A stretch of DNA of 64,000 nucleotides from contig CM065173.1 of the NCBI GenBank assembly GCA_033026295.1, positions 28,488,812-28,552,811 of the forward strand, written 5' to 3'. Both the position numbers and the translations under genes were made by a program. Every line of letters begins with the position of its first letter. Positions within the stretch are counted from its first letter, which is position 1. Positions 21,201-34,401 of this stretch are shown piece by piece. Below the pieces are notes generated by a model. The model had not been told where the DNA came from. It was given only the letters and a program-made list of their open reading frames with translations, and did not search any database. The DNA comes from Channa striata (taxonomy: Eukaryota > Chordata > Actinopteri > Anabantiformes > Channidae).

Positions 21201-24200
21201 CACATAGCTGAGTAGAGATGACTGTGGAGCCAGAAAGGTGTGGTGACTGTTGAAATGTTAGCTTTAAGCTCACACGCCTACTTTACAGATCAGACCTGTA
21301 TTGTGAGGTAACCTCTGTCATAGATTAGCACAAATGTCTTAAGCATTGCATAGCAATTCTGCATGTTTGTGTGTTTTAATTAGTCTCTTCGTGTCATCTT
21401 TAGCGTAAATTATTGGCCAAACAAAACTCAGCAGTTAATACTCTTCTTGAGAATGGAAGGTTATCCTCAATGATATGTAGCCATTTTTTTTTTTTTTTAA
21501 AAAAAAGGTGTGGTCTCAAAAGACATGCTGCAACTGGATTTAGCCAGGCTTGGTGCCACATGCACATCTGCTCAAGAAAACAGGTACTTAGGACCAACCA
21601 CTTGGGATGTCCTATTTGAGAAATGGGTATATTAATGTTCCTTAGTTGGCTGCGTTGTTACAGTGTGCACAGACAAATTATGTAGGATACTCAAGTCAGC
21701 TAGCCATATGGCCAGAGTTGCCAAGAAGGAAAAAAAAAACCAAATACATTTATTAAGTCAGAAGAAACACCAGGATGCACCAACCGTGAACCATAGACAA
21801 CTAGAACAAAGTTTTGTGGGTTGATGAGGCACAGTTTTGTGGTGTTTGGAAACTAAGCAAAGAACATATCAGATTTAGAACTTGAGAAATATGTATTATT
21901 TCAGTTAGTACTGTTTTAATATAATTACCAAAAAAATAACTGTAGGTGTTTCCATTAACTTTTGCCACTGTGTGTTCAAGTTGACTCTTTGTACTGGTGA
22001 TTCTGGCTGCATGTTGCCACAGATTACTCCTAAAACCTGTCTAACTTGCTCGTCCAGTGGCCCATCCTCCACACAGTACAGCCTGGCTTAACTTTTTAAA
22101 CATTCAGCTCCTCCCTCCCCACACACACAGACACACTGACTCTACCATTTTGATGCAAGTAGACTCAATGAGGAAGTGGGATTCAGATATCTGACAAAAT
22201 AACGTGATCCCTGATAGGTGATGTGAATAACATTATCACGTTACCATGGCACCTGGGAGTGGGTAGGATGTATTAGGCGGCAATTGTCAGTTCTTAAAGG
22301 TGAAATGTTGGATTAAATTGGGGGGGGGGCAAAAAGCTTAAAGATTTGACTTTTAAAATGCTCATGTAGTCTGACCCAGTGGACTGTTATAGCTCAAATT
22401 CCTGAAAGAGTTGATGCTTGTTCTGATTGTAGAAATTGGTCATTGTACCCATACTGACCTGTGTCCACTGCTAAAAGCACCTACACTGGGCAGGTGAGCA
22501 TTAGAACTAGACCTCTGAGTAATAGAGGCAATGGCTAGGTCTAAATCATGTTTAAGGTAATTCTGGACGTGTATGTGCACATTTTTTTATCTCGGGCTGT
22601 GATGAGACCAGCAATGCACTGTGTGAGTCAGCTCCACTGCACCTCCGAGGACTAAAGGCAGAATTATACTTCTGCTTTATACAGATACACATACATATTT
22701 GTGTTACTTTTAAATTAGCATTTATGCGCATATTAAACAATTCACTCAGCATCTGTAAAGGTTAACACTGATTTCAATGATGGGTACCTCAGGAACTTTT
22801 TTCACACCCCTGCAGGAATGTTTTCTCAGTAGGGGGCTCTGCCGAGGTGTTGGCTACTAAATGAAAGTTCACAGAATTGGAGAGCATAAAATTACAGTGA
22901 GGGAATAAAATTAACAGTAACAATAAAGTTAAGAATGCAATGTATTTGATAGACATAGAGAACTACAAAGTCCTATCCTTTTGTTATTAAATAAAACTGT
23001 AAATATATAACATAAAACTAAAGTGGTAATTTCAAAGCTGTTTCAATTATTAACCAAATAGTTTGTCCTATGTGAACTGGTGTGCTATAAAACAAGACCT
23101 TCCTGATATTGATATGAGCATCTAGCCAAGTATGAACTGGTAGGTTTCTTTTTCTGCTTCTCCATTCTAATTCTTTCTGGTTCCTTTCTGATTTCAATGC
23201 AAACTCCAGATATTATCCTGACAGCGTGTTTGACGTTCATGTGTGTATGGTAGGATCTTGCCAGGGTCTCTGCAGGCTTCTGTAGTCTACAGATGGTTAT
23301 AATTCTCTTCCAGTTGGGTCCCCCTTGACAGTTGTGTGTGTGTGTGTGTTGATGGAGAAATATAATTCTGGCTTAAGATTCTGCTTCTGACATTTGAACA
23401 CTGTCAGAGGTCTTGTGGGTTCCAGTGGGCAGGAAAGGAGACCAAGCAAAAAAAACATGAATAACTTTTCATCGGTTAGTGTGAATGTAGCGTTGCCAAT
23501 GTAACCCAAGAGAATACAAGGGATGCACTAGAGTTCACAAGTTTTTGTCCCTTCATTCCTTTTAAAAATGGTGGCCAAAAATTAGAATCATCTGTTCTTA
23601 TATATAATGCATGTATAATATATAATGCACTCCATTACATCTCCATCACTTGCTATGACCTCAATAATAAACTAGTTTTCCTCTGGGGATCAGTTAAGCT
23701 TTCAGTATGTCAAAGTATTGATTTATCGATATGTTTAACACTAATCATTGTGATTTTGTCATCAGGTGGTATGGCCAGGAAAAAGACTACAATGTCCTAG
23801 TCATGGACTTGCTTGGACCCAGTTTGGAAGACCTGTTCAACTTTTGCTCTCGTCGATTCACAATGAAAACGGTTCTCATGCTGGCAGACCAGGTATCGAG
23901 CACACACACCATACCCACCTTTTTTGTCCTGTGATGCGGTACATTGGGGCCATAGTTAAAATGAGGCTCATACGATGGGCCTGCCTCTCAGCAATAAGAT
24001 TGTGGTTGGAACCTGCTGGTTTTGTTTACAAAGATAATGGTAATGCTGCCTTAACTGTGACCTTGGCATGTAGTTTCACTGTGTCTTATTGTGATAGTTT
24101 GTCATTTTATGCTGTATTTTTCTTCTGGAACTAAGGATGTCTCAATGCCAATACCAATATTGGACGCAATACTATACTTGTCCTGAAACTATTTTGGCAG

Positions 24201-27200
24201 AAGAACTGTTAATAATAAATTAATTTATAATTTCTATTTATGCAGATTTGCAGGTCCAGACTAGGATTCTGCAATAGTTGGTGGTAGCAGTATTTAAGTG
24301 TAAACTGTCGTCTGTTTGAAAGTCATCTGGTGTTATTTTGCTACTATTTGGACCAGCAGTTTTTGCCAGGGTTTTTCATCCACTTAACTGTGTAGTGGAT
24401 TGAGTAAGATTTAACTCAACAGCAGCTTGTACTAGAAACAGTTGAGTACTTTTTTCACTCTTCATGTAAATGAAATGCAGTATTGGAGCATCCCTGGTTA
24501 GAACTCCATTAAAATTTACAGTAGATTTTCTATTTACACTTGGGTTTTAAAATGTGTCTTGAGTGATGGGATCACAAGTGGACAGCTCAAAATGGACTGT
24601 AACCAGCCACTAAAATGGATTGCAATACATTCTTCACTGTTATATAAGATGAAACTAAAGAAGAAAATAGCTGCTGGATTAATATCAGTGATGTCTTGGC
24701 TAGATCTGAATCCCATCAAGCTGGTGTGGGAGAATCTGGCTGAAGAGTTCGGGAACACTAATCACCCAGCACAGCAGACATTTAGGAAGCGCTACAGAGC
24801 AGCTTGTCGAACAACCAAAAAAAATTAAATAATAATTTTTAAAAAAATCAACAAAGGTTAACTCTTTGTTGACTATTATTCTGTGCTCAAATGCTTAGAA
24901 ATTGCTCTTTGTGAATTTCTTGTGTATTTACATTTCTTTGAATATTACCAACCAAATAAAAATGCATAAGTGTGTAGGTTTTTCTGAGCTCATAGGCTTA
25001 GAATTTCGCACTAAATCAAAGATTTTCAGGCCCGGTGGCAACGGGGTAATGGAGGTGTTGCACGCGCACACAAAAACATTTCGGGTATTTTTTCTCATGC
25101 GGCACTGGTTGGTAAATTCCATGTAAGGGACAAGTAAAACAAATTGAATAATAATGAGATTGATTTATTGCACACAAATAATTTCTACTGCATGTCTCAC
25201 TGAGGGTCGTCAATTAAAGCCCTCTGGGATGTTCTTTTCTAACAGGCTGTTTATGGTGATGGCATATACAACAGAATATTCCTGCCAATCCTGCAGGACT
25301 GTTATGAAAGACTATGTTTAAGCGTGCTATTTTATAAATATTGAATATAATCAATAAAAATTAGTTTAACTTTTATGATTTTTATGATGATGACATTTAT
25401 CTCATTGCCATGTTGGGTTACCGTGCTTGTACCAATGTAGGGGAAACAATGCCTTAAATAAATAAATTGCATTGTCTTAGCACAAACAAAGTCCAGTGTC
25501 TGGATATTTTTGAATAACAAGCTTTTACATTAATACTGTAAAAATGTCTGATGGTACCAACATCCCTGGCCCAGATAAATTCCTGAAGAGGTTGAACTTG
25601 ATAAATTATGTTCTTTAAACTGTATAGACATTTAGTCTGTCTTCATGAAGTGTCACTGCAAGAAGAGACACTTAATAAATGAAAATATGGGCAATATTTT
25701 GCACTCCAACTGGAGTTCCTGAATTATGTACTTGCTTTGCTGGTACTTGAAGCATACAATGCAATTTATTTAGCAATATATTTGTATCCAGCCTTACTTA
25801 TTGACTTATTTAACTGTCATTGTTTTCATCTTCAGATGATCAGCAGAATTGAGTATGTACACACAAAGAACTTCATCCACAGAGACATCAAACCAGACAA
25901 CTTTCTCATGGGCATTGGTCGTCACTGTAACAAGGTAAGTCAAGGTTCGGTGTGCATACTTTCAAGTATGTATTAGTAATTAGCACAGTCAGTGTTCCTA
26001 GCTGGTACCTAGCCGATCCACACATTTAGCTTTTTGTAATGTTGGAGTCTCCATTCCTGTCACATCTATCTCTTAAAGAACTTTTCATTGGCTGTGACTT
26101 TATGCAGTGTCACACAGTGATTCTTTAGAAAAAAGGTACAATTGGCACTTGGCCAGTGGCACATTTTGTAATCCCACAAGTCTTAACAGCCATTAAGGTA
26201 TTGCCTTGTTCAAAGCCTTGTCCACTCTGTCTTGCAAGGGATAAAAGGCTGCATTGTGAGTCAGAAGTTATCATACACTGGGATGTGAATTTACCTAACT
26301 AAAAATAACAAAAATTACAGAGGTCAGTATGAGAATGTGTTTTTTTTTTCCTGTTCACTTGGTGCCAAATTGTATAGATTTTAAAAGTGTTAAAGCACAC
26401 AGTCAGTGTAAATGAACAGGTCTACATGAAGAATACAACACCCTGATTACATTTCTAGGCCTTAATTAACTTAGAAATCAGAAATTAGTTGATCTTGACA
26501 ACACTGGATTCTTTCTACTTTTGATTCAATTCAACTTTATTTATATAGTGCCAGTTTACAACAATGTAATCTCAGGGCACTTTACATAATAAAGTACAGA
26601 CTATACAGGCATTTAGAGAAAAACCAACAAATACTTGAGCAGCTATAGGCAACAGTGGAGAGGAAAAACTCCCTTTAAATGAGAAACCTCCAGTAGAACC
26701 AGGCTCAGGGTGGGCGGCCGTCTGCCTTGATCGATTTTGATGCAGTTGGAATACTCTCTGCTTATTGCCCATCTCCTTGTAGCAATTGTGACATTGGCCA
26801 AATGGACACATTTTTGTAATGATAAATTATTAAACTAGGAAATAATTTTCATCTAGTTGACCAACACTACACAATATTTTTTGTCATCAAAATTAAATGA
26901 CTGTTCACCTTAAAACCACTTGTATTTTTCCATTTGTGTTTGTTGTTTTTATATTTTTCTTTTTTGTTTCTTTTAAAAGATGCCTGTTTATTTGCTGAAG
27001 ATGGGATTGGAAATTGCTTGCTTTGTCACTCAAATTCAGAAATGCAGACATTTCTATGAATCACATAGAATGTATTCTAAATACACATGCATGCACACAC
27101 TTTGGTAAGGAGATACTGGAAAAGACAAAGATAAATAAGATTTCAAATGTTTCAGTACTACTAAGCCAAAACTATAAAAGCTTGTGAACAAAATATCAGA

Positions 27201-30200
27201 TTGTAGTCCAGTGTTTTTGCTGAAGTGTTTATGATTCTGGACAGTTTCGCTGATTTTTCTAGTTAACTGCACAGCAAAAATAGAAATTCTACTTGCATTT
27301 ATTTGCATCTGGTCAGAGGTGTCGATAATTGGTTGCCTGGATCAAAATGACACATTCTGTGCCGTTGTTTTGAGCCTTTGCAGACAGGCAACATTGGAAT
27401 AAACACAGGTTGTATATCTTTTAAAGCAGGTATGCAGTCACAGTCCAAGCTTTATTTGTGTTTTCGGTTTGACATCGGATGTAACACACTTGGAGTCATA
27501 CTCTGGAATTACATCCCTGTCACCGTAATCTAGCGGTTTCTTTGGTACATTCATTTGTAATGTTCAGGTTAAGATTGGAAAATCTTTTTCCTGAACCGTT
27601 GCAAAATGTTGGTGTCCACAACTCACATTTTTATTAAAACATAACAAAAATATTTTATATTTTTGCATGTAGTATTTCTGTTTGCATCTCTTTCTGTTGT
27701 ATTCTCTTACTAGTTTGGGTACCAGCAGTGACTTTGTGCATATGCAAATTTTACATTTGCAGTCTGGAGACAGGGGAGGGGTGAAAATCTCCTGCTCTGA
27801 CTGCAGCTGGGGGAGCTGTGTGGGGACTGGGCTGCCTGTGAGTGTTTTTGGACAGGGGAGGGGCCTAGATTTGACACTAGTTGCTTTTCTGAAAAAGTGT
27901 CTCAAAATTCACTAAATAAAGCGACAAAGTTGCTAAGTTGGCATCGCTGATTATCATTGGCTCATCAAGCTTGACAGCAGTGCACTGTTTGACAATCAGT
28001 TGACAATCCTTTTGTGTAAGAACTGTGAATTTAATTGGATATACATGTAAGTTGTTTGCCAAGTGACCACTCACATTTGACTAATCACGTTTTCAAATGC
28101 ATGGGGGATTTATTAACCTTTGAGTTACTTGGGTAGTGGTTGTGAGCTACGTTTTGAAAACCCCTGATTTAAAGCAAGTTTAAAATATTGACTCTGCTTT
28201 TCAGCACACATGGATGGTTCTGGCATGTGTAAAAGTATTACAAAATAAGTTGGTCTCACTCAGACCTGGAATTTTAATCTCAGTTGACAGTGGAGTGAAA
28301 CTTGATGGAAGACACAACGAAATGCAAGTCATTTAATCATTCAGGTTTTATTTGACTTTTTAAGGACAGTAAAATTAAACATAAAAAGGACAAGGTGCAG
28401 ATTTGGGCTAAGAACTAGAGAAGTGCAGACAAGATAGACTGTAGATGCTGTACAGAAATATGGAAGTAAAATGTTTATAAAACAACACGAACGTCAGGTA
28501 CATTTCTAGTTACTGTATGTAGCCCTCATTGTTCTTTAGGTCAGTTTCAAATATTAAAGGTTTATAAAACATATTTGACAAACATGAGTATGACTGTTAG
28601 TACAGGTTCATATGACTTAAGCACACCAGAGCCTGCCTTCAATTTTACTTGTCATATGTTAAAATGCCTCAAACCATAGACATTTTTTCAACCTTTGCTT
28701 AGCAGCAGAGGTTGACTTGGCACTGTAAAATCATTGAAAAAATTAGATCTTAACAAGATTTTAGAAATCAAACTTTTATTGTATGTAGCCATACGGGGAG
28801 ACATTGTGTCACTCCCTAAGTTCTGTTTGTTTAATCTGTGTATTGATCCTTTACTCTTTATTGGGCATTAACTTGCATTTTTTGCACACGTACCCAAATG
28901 ACCTCTGCTTTCTTTGTTGTGTTGAGGAGTAAGTTTTACCTGAGCTGTCTGGTCCCTCTCGGTTGCTGCCAATTGTCTCTATGGGCGGAGCGCAAGTTTT
29001 CATCTTCACTAATCTCAATTGTGAATAATTTTCTTTTTTTTTTCTTTATCCCAAAGTTGTCCCAGGTCCTGAATCTTTGTGTCCCAGGTGCAATTTTTAC
29101 TGTTCATAGGACAAAAGGACACCATTAATTTTGAGCCCTGCTTACAGAAATTAAATAATTGGTGCTGACAAATCATTGTTTCAGAACATAAAATATGGCC
29201 TAATTGCAAAACTAAGAAATTTTATTTGCATGTCATGAATTCATGCTCCTCATGCAAACATTTGAGATCAGATTGTCAAGACCTGATTGAAATATAGAAA
29301 GTGTCATTTCAAGCCACGGTGAATAGGAATCCATAAGCCTCATTGCAAGTTCACTGTAGAAATGTTACATGTTGGGGCTTAAAATGAGTTACACACGGGT
29401 GATTTGAGCTTCTTTGAGTCTCGCCCAAAAACACTTTGACATATGCGGGAAAAAATGGGAAGAGCTGGGGACACAAAGACTCACCTACCATGGGATTAGT
29501 GGATGAGGGCTCTACCTTTTGAGTCACAGCTGTCCAAGAACGCCAAGCATTTGAGAGTGCCATCTCAAACTTACAGCCCAAAATAACAGTGCTCCAGAAA
29601 TTCTCCTCAAATCTCAAATGTGGGCCGTTTTAAAATCGCTGCCACACCTTCATTTTATTGAGTATCTTCAAAGTACATCACAATGTTCAGTGATGCCTTC
29701 TGCCTCTTAGTTCTTTCATTTTATTTCTAGGACTGATACTTTTTCATGTATTGCACATTTTGCGCGGAAATGTCGGAGAATTTTTAACCCTTCATTTAGC
29801 ATGAGGATGACTTTAAAGCCATCAGTGCTGTGGTAATGGACACAGCTGCGTCAGGTCATGTGTTCAGCCTCAGAGCTGTGTCCGATTGCCTTAACTGACA
29901 GTTTTTCTAACTCATGAGACACAGTGGAGACACTAACACACACACACATGTTTGTCTTTCTATACCTGTGAGGACACACATTGACATAATAAAGTACCTA
30001 GCCCCTTACCCTAACATCACAACTGAATGCCTATCCAAAACCTAGCTCTGACCCTGACCCTAAATTCCAGTCTTGACCCTCAAAAGGCTTATCAAAGTTG
30101 TGTAGAAAATTCCCTCAACACCAGAATGTCCTCACAACAATGCTACTGAAACAAATTTGTCCACATAAGGCTCTAAAGACATGCCCAGACGCACACAAAC

Positions 30201-33200
30201 AGGAAACACTTTCAAAATAAGTGTTCCCTTTTTTCCACATTTTTAGCAATTAACTGCTAAAATGAGTGTGTGCCCAAGTCTACCCCACAGAAGACAGATA
30301 CACACATAAAGACAGACAGGAAACGCGTTTTCAAAATTAAAGTCTTTTTGGTACTTTTCTTATAATTATAGCATTTATTTTATTTGTGGCCAACTCTGTC
30401 TACGGTCGACAGACACAGGAATATGTACAAGAAACACACGTTCACAATAAAAGCTAACTTTTTGCATTTAAATGTTAATGACTTAACTACAACCTATATT
30501 GGCCACATAAAGTGACAGGAAACACAATTTTAAAATAAAAGCCTTTTGATACTTTTTCAAGTTTTTAGCATTTAAATGCTAAAACGAGTTTGTGGTTTCA
30601 GCGTACCTGCAGTAAATAGTCCATGCTTCCTGATTTGGAAATTAACTTTTTCCACATTGAGATGCAAGTGTTTCTGCATGCTATATGACCTACTGAGATT
30701 TCTCCTTCAACATGAAGATGTTCTGAAACGGTCATAGTAGTTCATGTTCAAGTTCTGCTATTGCTCGGGTGTTTGACTTAAACTTTGCACTCATACGATT
30801 TCTGCAATTTCCAGGATCTTGCAAGAATTTCATGTTACAGGTACTTGTGGCAAAATTATTCAACTTTTTTGAATTGGTGAAACTTAAATTCAGCTTATTT
30901 TCAATTGTTTAGAAACTTCAGCTTTTTTACACTTTAAAAATAGCTGAAAGATTTATTGTAAAACTGTTGAGCTTCAATTCACCTTATGTGCTACAGGTTT
31001 TACATTTTAATTTTACATTTTAATTTTAAGTTTCAGCTATTTCAGCAAAAACAGTTTAGACCTTTTCAGCGTTGCTTGGAACATCTTTTATCTCTGAAGC
31101 CTTCAGTGCATTTTATTTTTGGAAATGGTTTTTCCACTTTTACAAACTTGTTCTCTGGGTGTCTGCTTAAGGACATTCATGGTTGTCTGCGATTATTTTA
31201 TTGAATTTCAGGAATTTTGACTCTTACAAATTTGAACCTCTGACTACTGCTTTTGCAATTAATCAACTGTTAATTTTTTGTATGGGCTTGTTGCATTTTT
31301 GTACATTTTCTGTTTGTGTTTCTTCATCACTCTACATTGTAACTTATGAGGGTAAAGACGTGTAGTCTATAATTTTTGTGTTAACCATGTGTTAACCATG
31401 TCACAGCAAATGAGCCTTAAGTGCAATGTATTTGCTTAAGTTTACTTGAGTCTCTCTAAGAACTTAGAAATCAGTATTCTGTGTAATCGGGGAACAAGTT
31501 TTAATGCACTGTGGTAACCTTGTTACTGGAAAACGGTGTACTGAGGCTGTAATATCGAAGCATGGCTAACAAATTTTACCTAACATTGCTTTGTTAAATG
31601 TTTTATTTTGTCAAGGTGGAATATATTACTTAGACCCACGCAAAAAACTTTGAATGGTCAGTTGGGCTAAAATAAACCAACAGTCTTTTGTTTGTGTATT
31701 CTTTCTTTTTGCTTTTTCTTTTCTTTTGTGTTTTTTTTTTTTTTTTTTAAAGAAATAACACTTAAACGATCACATTAGTTGCATCATATATGCCCCGGAC
31801 TCAGTTTAGGCTAGGGCTGAATAGGCCAATTCACATGCTACGTGTGCTTGTATTCATTGCGTAAATTTGCTCATCTTCTTGGTATGCAAGTGACCAGACC
31901 AGACTCTCTATGGACTGTCTGCATTCTTGGTAAACAATTGCACGTGTGCCAAAAAATTTACTTAATTGCTTGTTTTTATATATTGAAGGTAGGTAATATT
32001 TTGTACAATGTCATTGACACTGTTCTGCAGTTTAAAATCCCCTTTAAATTATTTTTTAATTTCATGTTATTTAGTAACAGAACACAGAGAAGCACTTCTC
32101 CTCACTGTTGCTACTCCAGATTTGCCAATGTGTTTCGTAGTAAACGGGAACAATATCGGTATGAACGGAGTGCGCAGATGTGTATGTGTGTTTTTGTAGT
32201 GTGGGTACGAACTTGTTGGCGGCCAAGCAACTAATATGAACGGAACCTAATTTGGCGTTCACGTTGTCTCATATGAATGCTGCTGTTTGTTTTTTTTGTT
32301 TGTATGTTTTTTTTCCTTTTCTTTTTTTTCGCTTTTTTTCTGTTGGTTTTGTTTTTATTTAACCAGATAAAAGACCCATTGAGATCAAAATGTTTTACAA
32401 GGGTGACCTGGCCAGGAGATGTGCAGCACATGTCATAAATACAATTTTAAATGTATATTACAAACAATAAGTTGAAATCAACAATAGTTTAGGTATTGCA
32501 TACAACTTAGTAAAATATGTGCAGTAGTTGAAAAATGTACGATTTAAAAATACATGCACTGTCCAATGGACTCCCATTGTCTGATTAGTAGAGAATGGAA
32601 CGCTTCCAGGTAAATGAATTCTGAAATATTAAGCTCTGTTTGGAGGATATTCCAATCAGAGGGTGCGGCAAAACTGAATGCTTGCTTCCCCATTTCAGTC
32701 CGAACACGAGGCACAGTGAGCTGGTGAATGTCACCTGAATGCAGATTATAATGACTTATGTTTTTTTTGTAGAAGAGAGCATAAATATAGTGGATCCAAG
32801 CCAATAAGACCTTATAAACTAACACCATCCAGTGAGTATACCTTCGAAAACTCAAAGTGGGCCACTCAGCTTTGGCTTTGTAAAACAAGTCTTAGCTCAT
32901 CAGTCAATTATCCAGATTTGTAGAGGATCTTCCAGAGTCTACAAAATTAAAAGTAGTGGGTAGATACTGATCTGGGTACAGGCGTGAGAACTGCTACAAC
33001 CTGTGTTTTTGTACATGCACATTGTCTAGAAGCATAGACTAATGTTGTTTGGGTACCATTGTCTTGTAGCTTGGGTAAATTGCATTATTTGCAGGAATAA
33101 TTCTTGCTTTCTGTGTGTGAGGATGTGTACTTCTTTAATTTGTTTACTGAAAAAAAAAACTAATAAGCTCTTCCTAAATCCATTACAATATTTCTCGGCT

Positions 33201-34359
33201 AACTGCATGTGTGGAGCTTTGTTCTGTCATAAATAGCAGGCTCCAGTACTTCGGAGAGCATCTTAATGTTTTTCAGGCTGTTACTAGTGTAACAATTAGT
33301 TGTTAGTTATTATAACTGGCCCATTGCCAACGTTTCCCTACACTTACCCAACTCTAGTACAGAGAATTGTCTATTAAGCTGCACATAATTGAATATTTTC
33401 CCATTAACAAAAAATATGCCAGTAGTGGCTTGTAAATATCAGTTATATTCTAACTCCAGAGTCCTTCATTAGAGGCCTGTGAAAGAAGTTTTTTTTTTTT
33501 TTAAATGGCTTTTTGTGCATTATTTGTTTTGCTGCTAAAGGATAGACAACCATGGGCTCTTTGCTATTTGCTAGCTGATTCCACTCTGACCCTTCAGGTC
33601 TTTTCTGAGCCATGGTGTTGCCTGTCTGCACTGGCCTTTGTCTCTTGTCAGGTACTATATTGAATATATTGTAGTTTACATTTTTATGTTCCTTGAACTT
33701 TTTGAAATACTTTTGAGTTTTGTTGTACAGTTTGATCTTTCCACAGTTGTGCTGACAGAAGAAAATCACAATATGGCTTCTTCTAGATTGATGGCCGAAA
33801 TGATCATATCTGTACCACAAAGATTAAAAAGTTGCTTTCTATGCCTGTGTAGGCCCAGGCTTAGATTTACAGAAGTTAGTGCCATACTAGCTGTACGGGA
33901 TACTTGGTTGTAGGAGTAAACCATCTGGATGCAACCCGAAGTGCCTGTTGTACACTTACTAACTGTAACTGAAGGTGGATAGAGGCTGTGTGATTTTGAC
34001 CCCTACCCCTCTACTGTCTGCCCTAGTGTTTAGACTCGTCAGTGGGGAAGAGGAAAAGAAGCTTGGCTGTTAGCTCTTCTCAGGACCCATCTTTCTCAGG
34101 ATTAAACCAGGTGTGACCTTTACCACAACACCAGCTGCCTCACAACAGCAGTTGTCGCTTTGCAATCATACTTAACTACACTGGTTTCAAAGTGAATCAG
34201 ACCACAATGTTGCATTCACAATACCCAATATATTTACTCCTTCCAGTTGAAGTTGAAGGGGACTAGCAGTTGGTCCTCATTTGCTGTAACAACAAGTTTC
34301 ATTATAATTTAATGCCTTGATTTCAATAAAATCCCATTCCTTTGTTTGTAATTTAATTG

Positions 34360-34401
<42 letters not shown>

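Larger units (their letters stand above)
18604..23765 (+). other. csnk1a1: csnk1a1 intron 2
   Basis: A 5.2-kb intron. It holds a retroposon tail (19540-19622), a 46-bp perfect inverted repeat (19650-19796), a poly-A run (20856-20877), a Tc1-like transposase relic (21745-21885) and a G10 run near 22321. The open frames inside show no gene. Confidence 0.85.

Noticed and set aside
33443..33820. 125-codon minus-strand frame in csnk1a1 intron 4
   Set aside because: Lysine and phenylalanine runs from poly-T tracts, no domain signature and no splice context.
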